Notes: generated by a model from the sequence alone, not told the origin. DNA of 34,283 bases from an uncultured Bacilli bacterium (GCA_934098445.1 CAKOOW010000008.1:1-34283), one strand, 5' to 3'. Positions 1 to 8,373 are shown, counted from the first letter of the stretch. Translations and numbers: made by a program.

Positions 1-1052
1 ACACCTTGCACTAGTTCTTCTGTATACTTTTCATCATAATTTAAAGCTTCGAATTGAAAAATATATTTTTCGGTTAAGAAATTACGAGGGTCCATATAAT
101 ACGCTGTAGCACTTGTTGTAGGCAGATACCAACGACTTCCCTCTACGACTTTCAAGGTCTCATCATAATAATAGCTCATATCAATGGCACCCGCTAGTTT
201 TTCTTGATTAACCGCAAAAGCAAAATCTTCCCCAGTTAACATAGCTTTAAAAACCCAGTTAGGATGAATATTATGTAAATATCTTAAAATACGTTTATAA
301 CTTTCAGGGAAGCCTTCCTTATTAAGAGTATCTTCAAAGCCTTGATCTGTTACTTCATCTTGTTTAGGAATATCACTAACTAGATTATTAACCTTTCTAT
401 TATCTTTCAAAGAATCGTAACCAATATATCGGTCATACTTATCAGCCATATTATTAAAAACCGGAATATTAAAAGTAAATTGCAACTCTAAAAAACCATT
501 CTTCTTATAAGCATTATAAGTCGTAACTGATTCACTTGAAGGGGCTGCTATATTTGCTTGATATTGATGGTTATATAAAGCACTTTCCGCATTAGGATTA
601 ACATTAAATTTCTTTAGATAAGAAGTAAATTGACCCCTAGAAATATAGCCAGCCCCAATCCACTTAGACCCGCCCATAATGGCTTTTTTAGGCGTATTCC
701 AAGGTCTACCATAGACTTCTTTAGGCGGTATTTCATTAATATAATAAGAACAAATATAACCAGAAACATCATTATAGATAATATTAATCCAACCCGATCT
801 ACAACCATCAGTACCAACTTTAGTATCACTAACTACCGTTACTTGGACACTTTTATCAATATGCGCAATAATATTATCATCACCATTAGCAGTCTTAAGA
901 TTTAAATTAGGTTCTCTACGATAATTAACATCATCCTGAGTATAAGCCTTGTAATTAGACTTCGCCTTAACTTGAATACCCCCTAAAAAATAATTAATGC
1001 TAATACCACCTATCAGTAAGATATTAACCATATCTCTCTTTAAGTTTTTCAC
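1..1052 (-). CDS. Secreted SH3b-domain glucosaminidase-like cell wall hydrolase (partial, 3' end outside window)
   Basis: A reading frame stays open from a GTG at 1052 to the window edge (about 350 codons visible). The start follows AGGTGG by 4 nt and gives a signal peptide: Lys/Arg-rich N-terminus (VKNLKRD), a hydrophobic core, then an AKS-like cleavage region near residue 26. A bacterial SH3-like segment follows (about 40-115), with phrases such as GWINIIYNDVSGYI. The visible C-terminal part has HPNWVFKAM and YYMDPRNFL followed by IFQFEAL, a pattern I know from clostridial and bacillar N-acetylglucosaminidase (LytB/LytD-like) domains. The catalytic domain is cut by the window end, so the active-site Glu cannot be checked. 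Probable role: peptidoglycan turnover outside the membrane. The hydrolase class is an inference from motif memory. Confidence 0.72.
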   Translation of the reverse strand, partial: MKNLKRDMVNILLIGGISINYFLGGIQVKAKSNYKAYTQDDVNYRREPNLNLKTANGDDNIIAHIDKSVQVTVVSDTKVGTDGCRSGWINIIYNDVSGYICSYYINEIPPKEVYGRPWNTPKKAIMGGSKWIGAGYISRGQFTSYLKKFNVNPNAESALYNHQYQANIAAPSSESVTTYNAYKKNGFLELQFTFNIPVFNNMADKYDRYIGYDSLKDNRKVNNLVSDIPKQDEVTDQGFEDTLNKEGFPESYKRILRYLHNIHPNWVFKAMLTGEDFAFAVNQEKLAGAIDMSYYYDETLKVVEGSRWYLPTTSATAYYMDPRNFLTEKYIFQFEALNYDEKYTEELVQG

Positions 1053-1075
1053 ACTACCACCTACTTTATAACCCC

Positions 1076-1104
1076 ATTATAACAGAATATCCCCAATAGT
1101 TAAA
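1076..1104 (-). promoter_or_regulatory. Promoter of the wall hydrolase gene
   Basis: On the minus strand an extended -10 (TGT then TATAAT, 1076-1081) lies 17 bp from a weak -35 TTTAAC (1099-1104). It ends about 24 bp before the GTG start at 1052. Confidence 0.55.
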
Positions 1105-1168
1105 TACTTAACCCCAAGAAAAAACACCCTTTACTATACTTAACATATAATAAAATAGGTGTATATAT

Positions 1169-1354
1169 ATGTGTAATAATCGACCAAGAGTCCCCAACTT
1201 TTTTACAATTTTAGCTATTATTGGCCTTTCTATTCTAATCTTTTACCAAACTCTAATCACGCTTATCTTACCCCTTCGTTTTAATATCTTCATTCTTCTA
1301 ATCGAAGTATCAATCCTCTTCTTTTTGCTTTTCCGCATAATATGGCCTTATTAA
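1169..1354 (+). CDS. Small two-helix membrane protein (hypothetical)
   Basis: 61 codons preceded by AGGTG 7 nt before the ATG and by a TATAAT at 1146-1151. The product is almost wholly hydrophobic after a short polar N-terminus (MCNNRPRVPN). It fits two membrane segments, about residues 11-33 and 38-59, ending in RIIWPY. Its last 45 bp overlap the 3' end of the convergent ysxE-like gene. I do not recognise a family. It could be a chance ORF in AT-rich DNA, but the RBS and the hydrophobic pattern argue for a real small protein. Confidence 0.42.
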   Translation: MCNNRPRVPNFFTILAIIGLSILIFYQTLITLILPLRFNIFILLIEVSILFFLLFRIIWPY

Positions 1355-2206
1355 CTTTTCTGTTCTTTTAATATAATCAACTAAATTAGCAACATTAATA
1401 GTATTATTAAATTCACTATCATCAAAATTCACTTTATCTGGTAAAGACAATAAAATAAACAATAATTTTTCTTCATCAACACTAAGTTTAAAATTCTTTA
1501 AATATTCTTTCAGAATACCACTAAAATCACAAGTTAAATATTCATTATGATAAAGATTAACTATATCCATAACAGGAGTATCAAAAGTATACTTATCCCA
1601 ACTTATTAGATAACTATCCATCCCTTTAACAAAATGTTCTAAAGATAAATTATTATGAATTAAACAAACTCTTTGTTTATTTGATTCTTTAACTAAATTA
1701 AACCATTCATCTAACTCTTCTAAGATAAAAGCTAAATCATTATTAAGAAGACTATAATTCAAAAGAAAAGTATATTTCGCTGGACTTATATAAATCTCAT
1801 TGAAAGCTTCATCATAAATCCCACTATAATAATCTCTTAGATATATAACATTATCTTTAATATTATCATATATCTCTTGATACTTATCTTCTGTCACTTC
1901 TTTAAAATAAACCGTCTTATTATGAAGTTTAGCTACTACTAAGATTAAATCTAATAACTGTTGTTCCTTAGGAGTCTCTAATTCTTTTAAATACTCATAA
2001 GTAATATAATCATCATCTTTAGCAATAACCTTCGGATAATTATAAAAATTTCTCGAATCTAAATAACTAAAAAGACCAGTTATATCTTTCTTTGTTGGTT
2101 TAATTATAAAGTCCCCTTGCGTACTATTGACATTAATAGTCTTCCCTTTAAGCGTGTATTTAAGAGGTTTATACTTTAAAACTATCTCTTTTAATTTCTC
2201 ATTCAT
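1310..2206 (-). CDS. ysxE: YsxE/CotS-like spore coat kinase-fold protein
   Basis: 298 aa with the layout of the aminoglycoside-phosphotransferase/CotS kinase fold. An N-terminal ATP-lobe-like part (about 1-90) is followed by a C-lobe with CLIHNNLSLEHF near residues 182-193 and LISWDKYTFDTPVMDIVNLYHN just after. These match the Brenner catalytic loop (HxDxxxxN) and the metal-binding D motif, but the catalytic Asp is Asn (HNN), so activity is doubtful. The ATG overlaps the stop of the upstream spoVID-like gene by 8 bp, indicating translational coupling. In Bacillus subtilis ysxE lies directly after spoVID, so synteny supports the call. Expected role: spore coat component or coat-protein kinase in the mother cell. 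Symbol assigned by synteny. Confidence 0.66.
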   Translation of the reverse strand: MNEKLKEIVLKYKPLKYTLKGKTINVNSTQGDFIIKPTKKDITGLFSYLDSRNFYNYPKVIAKDDDYITYEYLKELETPKEQQLLDLILVVAKLHNKTVYFKEVTEDKYQEIYDNIKDNVIYLRDYYSGIYDEAFNEIYISPAKYTFLLNYSLLNNDLAFILEELDEWFNLVKESNKQRVCLIHNNLSLEHFVKGMDSYLISWDKYTFDTPVMDIVNLYHNEYLTCDFSGILKEYLKNFKLSVDEEKLLFILLSLPDKVNFDDSEFNNTINVANLVDYIKRTEKLIRPYYAEKQKEED

Positions 2207-2930
2207 CTTGTAATTCTGGAATAATTACTTTTTCTCCCATAACCCATTCAAGTCCTTGATTATACTCATCAATAACTTCTTTACTAACTTTATATTTATT
2301 AATGATAGTATTAATATCTTCTCCATCACTTAATACATGAATATGATAAGTAACATAAGTATTTAAAGACTCACTAACATTGTTTAAGACTACTTCTTTA
2401 CTAGTATTATCCGTTACTTTAGAATTATCAATCCCACTATCTTTAAGAGTAGTGTAATCTAAAGTCTTTGAATTACTAGAAGTATTATTTAACTCAATAT
2501 CATCTAATAAATTATTTAATTCTAAAGAAGCTTTATCATCTTTAGTCAGTTCTCCTTGAATAGCATCTTCCCTAGTCTCTTCAACTTCTTCTTTTTGAAT
2601 TTTCTCTTTCACTAGTTCATAATCAATTCCAAACTCAATATTAACTCTTAAAGTATCATCATCAACAATCTCATAAGTAAAATTATTAATATCATACTTA
2701 ATTGAGTCCCTAATAATATCATCAGTCAAAGAAACACTAAAGGGAATTCTATACTTAAAAGGTTCTTTATTAACACTTAACTCATGAATTTTATAATCCC
2801 CTGAAACAATAAAGTCTCCTTCAATATCCTCATCTAAGACATTAGCTTCATACTCTAAAGAAATCGAAGTAATTTCCGCTATCTTCGTATTAAAAACAAT
2901 TTCTTTTTCATAAGGTATACTCTCTCTCAT
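2199..2930 (-). CDS. spoVID: SpoVID-like spore coat morphogenetic protein with C-terminal LysM
   Basis: 243 aa. Residues 1 to about 110 form a beta-rich domain like the SpoVID N-terminus: MRESIPYEKEIVF, ITSISLEYEANV, and a GDFIVSGDYKIHELS block. An acidic, low-complexity linker (about 110-190) leads to a C-terminal LysM domain (about 193-240; YHIHVLSDGEDINTIINKYKV, ending VIIPEL). In B. subtilis SpoVID drives encasement of the forespore by the coat, and its LysM contacts lipid II/peptidoglycan at engulfment. This protein is much shorter than the B. subtilis one (575 aa) because the linker is short. GAGGA lies about 9 nt before the ATG. It overlaps the downstream ysxE-like gene. Confidence 0.72.
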   Translation of the reverse strand: MRESIPYEKEIVFNTKIAEITSISLEYEANVLDEDIEGDFIVSGDYKIHELSVNKEPFKYRIPFSVSLTDDIIRDSIKYDINNFTYEIVDDDTLRVNIEFGIDYELVKEKIQKEEVEETREDAIQGELTKDDKASLELNNLLDDIELNNTSSNSKTLDYTTLKDSGIDNSKVTDNTSKEVVLNNVSESLNTYVTYHIHVLSDGEDINTIINKYKVSKEVIDEYNQGLEWVMGEKVIIPELQDE

Positions 2931-2992
2931 AAAATCAATTCCTCTCTAGAACATACTATGAAAATAAATATCTTTATATACCAAATTTTAAG

Positions 2993-3021
2993 AAAAGAAA
3001 AAAGCCTAACTAATTAGACTT
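2993..3021 (-). terminator. Rho-independent terminator after lysS
   Basis: Minus strand: stem AAGTCTAA / TTAGGCTT (8 pairs, one G-U) with loop TTAG, then a T-rich tail. It starts 2 bp after the lysS stop. Confidence 0.7.
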
Positions 3022-3022
3022 C

Positions 3023-4921
3023 TTAATATAACTTAGCTCCAGCAGGAATTTTATCACTTATCATTAAAAGATTTAACTTTTCTTCGCCTTCTTCAGTATG
3101 AACTGCTGACAATAACATTCCACAAGAATCAATCCCCATCATCGCTTTAGGCGCTAAATTAGTAATAGCTACTAAAGTCTTACCAATTAAAGCTTCTGGT
3201 TCATAAAAACTGTGAATTCCACTAAGAATAGTTCTATCTACTCCAGTGCCATCATCTAAAGTAAATTGTAATAACTTCTTACTCTTAGGAACTGCTATAC
3301 AATCCTTAACTTTAACAGCTCTGAAATCACATTTAGCAAAAGAATCAAAATCAACATAGTCTTGGAACAATGGTTCAATCTCTACTTTCGAAAAGTCAAT
3401 TGGTTCCGCAACAGAATTTACAGAACTAGTTTTTACTTCATTAGAAATAGAAGTGCTATTTTCTTTCTTCATAATTGGGAATAAAACGACATCACGAATT
3501 GACTCTTGATTATAGAATAACATCATTAAACGATCAATTCCAAAGCCTAATCCAGAGATAGGAGGCATCCCTTGTTCCATTGCTCCCATAAAGTCTTCGT
3601 CAAGTTCCATAGTCTCATCATCACCTTGACTCTTAGCTTTCGCTTGTTCTTCAAAGTTAGCTCTTTGAATCTCAGGATTAACAAGTTCCGAATAGGCATT
3701 ACAAATCTCCGTCCCACAAACAACAACTTGGAAAACATCAACGGCCATTTCATCAGTATCATTTCTTCTCGCCAAAGGTTTTAAAACCGCAGGATAATTA
3801 TAAAGAATAGTAGGACCCACAATATTCGCACGAATCTTCTTCTTATAAACAAAATCAATAATTTGACTTATAGACTTATATTCAGCCATATCCGCCATCG
3901 TAAATAGATTCTTACTTACTACTAAAGCTTTTAATTCATTAGGATCCGTAATTTCTAAGAAATTCTCTCCTAAAATCTCTTTCATGGCTTCAATATAGTT
4001 AATTCTTTCCCAGTTACCATCAAAATTTAACTCATTATCACGATAATTAATGGTAGTTGTCCCTAAAAGCTCAAGTAAAGCATTCTTAATAAAGTTTTGG
4101 AAGAAAACAATTGTATCTTCAAAATTCCAGTAAGCAACATACCATTCAACTTGCGTAAATTCTTGTAAATGCTCCGTATCCATACCTTCATTACGGAAAC
4201 ATTTAGCAACTTCATAAACCCGATCAAAACCAGCGGCAATACATTGCTTCAAATAAGTTTCGGGTGCTATTCTTAAATTCATATCTAAATTTAAGGCATT
4301 ATGATGCGTAAAGAATGGCTTAGCAGCCGCTCCACTAACAGCCGTTTGCATAATAGGAGTTTCTACTTCTAAGAAACCATTCTCTCCTAAATAACGATGT
4401 AAGAAAGCATAAAACTTACTACGGCCTAAGAAAACATTACGAGAATCTTGATTCATAATTAAATCAACATATCTACGGCGATACTTAAGTTCAGTATCTT
4501 GTAACCCATGGAATTTTTCTGGTAACGGTCTTAAAGCTTTACCTAAAAATTCAAAACTCTTAACTCTTAAAGTCTTTTCTCCGGTTTGCGTTGTAAAAAT
4601 TTCACCTGTAGCGCCAATGAAATCCCCAGAATCAATTAACTTCTTAAAGAAATCATATCTTTCTTCCCCGACTTCATCAACTCTAAACTCTAATTGTAAA
4701 TCACTTTCTAACTCTCTAATACGGACAAATGATAATTTACCCATTTTGCGCATAAAAATAATACGACCACAAACTCTAACGCCAGTCGTGCCATCACTTA
4801 AATTTCTAGCTTCCTTTAAAGTATGTGTTCTTTTAAAACTATCAGGATAAGGATTACATACTTTTCTTATCTCGGTTAATTTATCTCTTCTAACAAGTTC
4901 TTGTTCGCTTAATTTTTGCAT
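3023..4921 (-). CDS. lysS: Lysine--tRNA ligase (class II) with fused C-terminal tRNA-binding domain
   Basis: 632 aa from ATG 4921; a GTG 9 nt upstream is also possible, but AGAAGTGG is placed for the ATG and the start MQKLSEQELVRRDKL is typical. An N-terminal OB fold (about 45-140, GRIIFMRKMGKLSFVRI) precedes the class II core: motif 1 (GFLEVETPIMQ), motif 2 (FRNEGMDTEHLQEFTQVEWY) and motif 3 (GLGFGIDRLMMLF). It charges tRNA-Lys. After a Ser/Thr-rich linker at about 490-520 there is a complete extra domain of about 110 aa (FAKCDFRAVKVKDC, LDDGTGVDRTILSGI, LAPKAMMGIDSCGMLL). This is the EMAPII/Trbp111-type tRNA-binding OB fold normally seen at the MetRS C-terminus, so the protein is longer than the usual ~500 aa LysRS. 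It is monocistronic and divergent from the acyltransferase. Confidence 0.95.
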   Translation of the reverse strand: MQKLSEQELVRRDKLTEIRKVCNPYPDSFKRTHTLKEARNLSDGTTGVRVCGRIIFMRKMGKLSFVRIRELESDLQLEFRVDEVGEERYDFFKKLIDSGDFIGATGEIFTTQTGEKTLRVKSFEFLGKALRPLPEKFHGLQDTELKYRRRYVDLIMNQDSRNVFLGRSKFYAFLHRYLGENGFLEVETPIMQTAVSGAAAKPFFTHHNALNLDMNLRIAPETYLKQCIAAGFDRVYEVAKCFRNEGMDTEHLQEFTQVEWYVAYWNFEDTIVFFQNFIKNALLELLGTTTINYRDNELNFDGNWERINYIEAMKEILGENFLEITDPNELKALVVSKNLFTMADMAEYKSISQIIDFVYKKKIRANIVGPTILYNYPAVLKPLARRNDTDEMAVDVFQVVVCGTEICNAYSELVNPEIQRANFEEQAKAKSQGDDETMELDEDFMGAMEQGMPPISGLGFGIDRLMMLFYNQESIRDVVLFPIMKKENSTSISNEVKTSSVNSVAEPIDFSKVEIEPLFQDYVDFDSFAKCDFRAVKVKDCIAVPKSKKLLQFTLDDGTGVDRTILSGIHSFYEPEALIGKTLVAITNLAPKAMMGIDSCGMLLSAVHTEEGEEKLNLLMISDKIPAGAKLY

Positions 4922-4959
4922 AAGTACCACTTCTTTCTATCAAATGATAGCAAAATTAG

Positions 4960-4987
4960 TGAAATTAGTCAATTAATTTGCTACAAT
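4960..4987 (+). promoter_or_regulatory. Extended -10 promoter of the acyltransferase gene
   Basis: TGC then TACAAT (4979-4987) is a good extended -10. A weak -35 (GTGAAA) lies 16 bp upstream. The predicted transcript start, about 4994, is only about 9 nt from the ATG at 5003, so the mRNA would be nearly leaderless. Confidence 0.5.
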
Positions 4988-5002
4988 ATTCCTGTGATAT
5001 CT

Positions 5003-5785
5003 ATGAAAAAAAACGTTTCTAAAACCTATACTAGTTATACCGATGACTTTGTTACTTCTAATAACCAAAATTATGAGCTTAAAGATAATTATAAATGGTT
5101 AAATAATAATATCTTCTATAAGATTATCTCTTCTCTTCTTTATTTTCTCTCTTACTTAGTAGCACTTATCTATAGTAAACTAATCTTAAGAGTAACTTTT
5201 AAGAATAAAGAAGTCTTAAGAGGATATAAAGGCTACTACTTATTTGGCAACCATACCCAAATGATCGGTGATGCCCTTAATCCCTTACTTCTAACTTTTC
5301 CTAAGAAAAACTATGTCGTTGCCTCTACTGCTAACCTAGGTATCCCTATCCTTGGTAAGATTCTTCCCTTTGTCGGAGCCTTACCCATCCCCAGAAAAAT
5401 CCATGAAAAAGAAGCTTTATTTACCGCTATGCATACTCTAGTCCAAACGCACTCTATAACTATTTATCCGGAAGCTCATCTTTGGCCTTATTATACTGAG
5501 ATTAGACCTCTTCCTATCTCCTCTTTTAAATTTCCCATCAAAGATAATGTTCCCTCCTTTACTATGACAACTACCTATCAAAAAAGAAAACTAAGTAAAA
5601 GACCTAAAATAACTATTTATATTGATGGACCCTTCTATCCCGATAATCTTCCTACCAGAAAAGAACAAGCCATATCTCTAAGAGATAAAATCTATAATCA
5701 AATGACTCTCCGTAGTAAGAATAGTACTTACTCTTATATTAAATATGAAAAAAGAATAGATGATGATAAAGACAATAATCTTTAA
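5003..5785 (+). CDS. PlsC-like 1-acyl-glycerol-3-phosphate (lysophospholipid) acyltransferase
   Basis: 260 aa from ATG 5003; more upstream codons are open but would overlap the promoter. One or two membrane segments (about 45-70, ISSLLYFLSYLVALIYSKLIL) precede the acyltransferase domain. The catalytic block FGNHTQMIGDALNP has His and Asp spaced H-x5-D rather than the common H-x4-D. LPFVGALPIPR corresponds to the substrate-binding block II, and ITIYPEAHLWPYY to the FPEG block III. Expected reaction: acylation of a lysophospholipid at the inner membrane face in phospholipid synthesis. No clear Shine-Dalgarno is seen. It stands alone, convergent with nfo. The exact acceptor is not known. Confidence 0.78.
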   Translation: MKKNVSKTYTSYTDDFVTSNNQNYELKDNYKWLNNNIFYKIISSLLYFLSYLVALIYSKLILRVTFKNKEVLRGYKGYYLFGNHTQMIGDALNPLLLTFPKKNYVVASTANLGIPILGKILPFVGALPIPRKIHEKEALFTAMHTLVQTHSITIYPEAHLWPYYTEIRPLPISSFKFPIKDNVPSFTMTTTYQKRKLSKRPKITIYIDGPFYPDNLPTRKEQAISLRDKIYNQMTLRSKNSTYSYIKYEKRIDDDKDNNL

Positions 5786-5806
5786 GAATCTCTATTCTTT
5801 TTATTT
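5784..5806. terminator. Short bidirectional terminator between convergent genes
   Basis: A 6-bp stem AAGAAT/ATTCTT with loop CTCT overlaps the acyltransferase stop. It is followed by TTTTTATTTAT on the plus strand and touches the end of nfo. The stem is weak. Confidence 0.4.
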
Positions 5807-6706
5807 ATAATATTCTCTGATATCTTCTAGTAAATGAGTATTAAACTTCTTTAGTCTTAACATCTCTATTTCAAACTTATATGGTGGATATACTTTCTCT
5901 TTTTCATTATCTATCTTAGAAATATAAGGAGTCTCTAAGATAAAAGGAATCCCCTCTAATCTCGGATTATATATAACTCCTAAGATATTATTAAAGCCAA
6001 TAGTCCCTAAACCAATATTTTCATGACGATCTTTATGACTTCCTAAAGGATTCTTACTATCATTAACATGTACACATCCTATTCTTTCAAGACCAATTAA
6101 CTTATCAAAATCATCTAAATACCTATCAAAAGATGTAATATCAATCCCCGAATCATTTAAATGACAAGTATCTAAACATACTCTCAGTTTTCTATTATCT
6201 TTAACATTTCTCAAAAGATAATTAATTTCTTCTAGATTAATCCCACATTCATTCCCTTTACCAGCCATAGTCTCTAAAAGAATAATAACATCATAAGGAT
6301 TATCTAAAACTCTATCTAAGACTTTAATAATATTATTTAAGCCCTCTTCTCTCGTCTCATTAACAGCACTCCCTGGATGCAATACTATCTTTGTAATCCC
6401 CATCAAACTGCATCTTCTAATCTCTTCTTGTAAAAAACTAACAGCAAAATCTTGCTTAACTAAATCATTACTCGCTGGATTAACTATGTAGGGAGCATGA
6501 CAAATAACCTTATTTATATCAATATTATTTTCTAACATTAATTTTTGAGCTTGAGTTGTTTTTGCTAAATCAATATCTTTTCTTACCGTATTTTGCGGCG
6601 CCCCTGTATAAAACATAAAAGTATCTGCCGCATAGGAAATGGCCTCTTTAACAGAAGTAAGAAGCTGTTCTTTGCCAAAAGATACATGAGAACCAATTAT
6701 TAACAT
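5801..6706 (-). CDS. nfo: Endonuclease IV (AP endonuclease, family 2)
   Basis: 301 aa, close to the normal family length, with a TIM-barrel pattern beginning IIGSHVSFG. The three-zinc site is recognisable in order: His in VICHAPYIVN, His in IVLHPGS, Glu in ILLETMAGKG, Asp and His in VCLDTCHLNDSG, His in CVHVNDS, Asp and His in HKDRHENIG, and Glu in PFILETP. It cleaves the backbone 5' of abasic sites in base excision repair. It is convergent with the acyltransferase and separated from the pilin gene by a terminator. All metal ligands look present, so it should be active. Confidence 0.95.
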   Translation of the reverse strand: MLIIGSHVSFGKEQLLTSVKEAISYAADTFMFYTGAPQNTVRKDIDLAKTTQAQKLMLENNIDINKVICHAPYIVNPASNDLVKQDFAVSFLQEEIRRCSLMGITKIVLHPGSAVNETREEGLNNIIKVLDRVLDNPYDVIILLETMAGKGNECGINLEEINYLLRNVKDNRKLRVCLDTCHLNDSGIDITSFDRYLDDFDKLIGLERIGCVHVNDSKNPLGSHKDRHENIGLGTIGFNNILGVIYNPRLEGIPFILETPYISKIDNEKEKVYPPYKFEIEMLRLKKFNTHLLEDIREYYK

Positions 6707-6747
6707 TCTAAAACCTTCTTTCCAATTAATTTTATCAAAAAAAAGGG

Positions 6748-6772
6748 CAAAGAAAAAGACCTTTTAGGTCTT
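6748..6772 (-). terminator. Rho-independent terminator after the prepilin gene
   Basis: Minus strand: 7-bp stem AAGACCT/AGGTCTT, loop AAA, then TTTTCTTTG. The stem overlaps the last codon of the gene. Confidence 0.72.
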
Positions 6773-7361
6773 AAGCAGCTCCTAAGGCCGCATTAGCATG
6801 AGTAGTTAATTCAGTTCCTTGTGTTGTATAGCAAGCACTTCTAGATAACTCAAGGGAACTACTATTTAAGAACGCATAATCAGTTTGAACTGTTTTCTCT
6901 TCATAAGATTTATTAGCCAGTTTATTAATTGACAAGCCATTAATTTGATAACTTCCGTTAGACATATAAATTATAGTTTTTGAAGAAGCACCATCAGTTG
7001 GCATATAAATTTCAAAAATACCCTTATAATTATCGCCATTCGATTTTTGAATAAAACCACCACTTACTAACTTAGCATAACTTACACAATAATAATCATA
7101 CATCTTTTCATTAAACTTTTGACCTGGAACAAGAGACTCATCGGCACTGTTGTTAATAGTACCATTAATTTGACTATTAGTATATGAAGTTTGAGCATAT
7201 GTAACAAAGTTTTCTACTTCTGTAATAAATGCATTCTTTCTTGAATCATTCATTAATCTTGTAACATTTGGCATTGCTACTAATGCTAAAACTGCTAAAA
7301 TAACAATAACTGCTAATAACTCAACTAATGTAAAACCGTTTCTATTCAATTTATTTTTCAT
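6771..7361 (-). CDS. Type IV prepilin-like protein (orphan pseudopilin)
   Basis: 196 aa from ATG 7361; GGAG sits 9 nt upstream. An ATG 6 nt earlier is only 3 nt from it and less likely. The N-terminus is a class III signal: a basic leader KNKLNRNG, then FTLVELLAVIVILAVLALVA. A prepilin peptidase would cut after Gly8 and methylate Phe9; the conserved Glu is residue 13. The remainder is a small Ser/Thr/Asn-rich globular head with several Cys. No peptidase, ATPase or assembly genes are nearby, so it either uses machinery encoded elsewhere (for example com genes) or is a stand-alone surface pseudopilin. Confidence 0.8.
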   Translation of the reverse strand: MKNKLNRNGFTLVELLAVIVILAVLALVAMPNVTRLMNDSRKNAFITEVENFVTYAQTSYTNSQINGTINNSADESLVPGQKFNEKMYDYYCVSYAKLVSGGFIQKSNGDNYKGIFEIYMPTDGASSKTIIYMSNGSYQINGLSINKLANKSYEEKTVQTDYAFLNSSSLELSRSACYTTQGTELTTHANAALGAA

Positions 7362-7431
7362 ATTCATCTTCTCCTATACTAATAATTATACAGTATCCTT
7401 TTTTATTTGGCAATATGTAAAAAAAATTTTT

Positions 7432-8262
7432 TTAGAAGGCAATATGTAATATATTAAGAATAATCCCTATTATAATTCCAATAAAATAAGTAAGGAAAAT
7501 AATATTAATATTTTCTTTAACATTTTTATTAGTCTTAAATAAAACTACCAACGCTATCCCCGAATTAGTAAGTAGTCCGGCAATCATACTCCCAAAAGAA
7601 ATCGAACTAGCTAGATATAACTTCGTAATCACAATACTAGAAGCACAATTAGGAATTAACCCAATCAAACTAGTAATAATCGGACTAAAGACACTATTCT
7701 TTAGAAGTAAACTACTTAAGTAATCATTAAGTCCATAGTTAAATACCATATTCAAAAGAACATTAATCACTAAAATAAATAAAGAAATATTTATTGTATG
7801 CTTAAAAGCCGAAATAAACTTATGATCATCACAATGACAATGCTCCTCTTCACATATCTCATAATGACTCTTTATCTTCCTTGGATAAACTAAATCAATC
7901 AAAAGACCACTAACTAATCCCACTACTAACTTTATCCCTAAGATAATAAGAATTAACTTGATACTAACCTTCTCACTAAGAAGAATAGGTATCATCTCAT
8001 CACTAGTCGATAAGAAAACACTAATTAAAGTTCCTAAAGTAATAATTCCTGTGACATATAAATTAGTCGCAATACTAGCTATTCCACATTGAGGAATAAT
8101 TCCTAAGAGACTTCCTAAGATAGGACCATATTTACCCGAACTCTCTAATCTCTTATTAGAATTAATCTTATGTTCTAGAATCTCTATTATATAGAATGAT
8201 ATTAGTAAAAAAGGAAATACTTTTAACGTATCAATTAACCCATCTATAAAACAATCCAACAT
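7432..8262 (-). CDS. Putative 10-TM heavy-metal exporter (ArsP_2/DUF2899-like permease)
   Basis: 276 aa from ATG 8262, with AGAAGTGG correctly spaced; the GTG at 8271 falls inside that RBS. The protein has two homologous halves of hydrophobic helices. Each contains a matching motif, GSLLGIIPQCGIASIATNLY and SLIGLIPNCASSIVITKLY, with a conserved Pro and Cys in the membrane. The two halves are joined by a Cys/His/acid-rich loop (EICEEEHCHCDDHK, about residues 135-150) that looks metal-binding. This pattern fits the family annotated as putative manganese or arsenic efflux permease; the substrate cannot be told from sequence. It is single-gene, with no riboswitch recognised in the 5' region. Confidence 0.68.
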   Translation of the reverse strand: MLDCFIDGLIDTLKVFPFLLISFYIIEILEHKINSNKRLESSGKYGPILGSLLGIIPQCGIASIATNLYVTGIITLGTLISVFLSTSDEMIPILLSEKVSIKLILIILGIKLVVGLVSGLLIDLVYPRKIKSHYEICEEEHCHCDDHKFISAFKHTINISLFILVINVLLNMVFNYGLNDYLSSLLLKNSVFSPIITSLIGLIPNCASSIVITKLYLASSISFGSMIAGLLTNSGIALVVLFKTNKNVKENINIIFLTYFIGIIIGIILNILHIAF

Positions 8263-8324
8263 AATAACCACTTCTTTCGTAAGAAAATTATATAGTAAAT
8301 ATCAAAAAAACGCAAGATAAGTAC

Positions 8325-8353
8325 TTGCATTAATTAGCTGATTGTGTTAGAAT
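8325..8353 (+). promoter_or_regulatory. Promoter of the tRNA-Lys/tRNA-Thr unit
   Basis: TTGCAT (8325-8330), a 17-bp spacer, then TAGAAT (8348-8353) with an extended TGT. It ends 20 bp before tRNA-Lys. Confidence 0.72.
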
Positions 8354-8373
8354 TTTTCTTGTACGAACGAAAT

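Noticed and set aside
614..905. ORFs of 71 and 91 codons on both strands
   Set aside because: They are other-frame readings of the wall hydrolase gene, whose open frame runs from 1052 to the window start.
3547..3784. Two ORFs of about 70 codons inside lysS
   Set aside because: Out-of-frame shadows of the strongly conserved lysS core; no RBS or domain.
4617..4850. 77-codon plus-strand ORF
   Set aside because: Antisense to the OB-fold region of lysS; composition follows the lysS codons.
7380..7432. Riboswitch or repeat upstream of the pilin gene
   Set aside because: Only a twice-repeated GGCAATATGTAA and an A8/T7 palindrome; too little to call.
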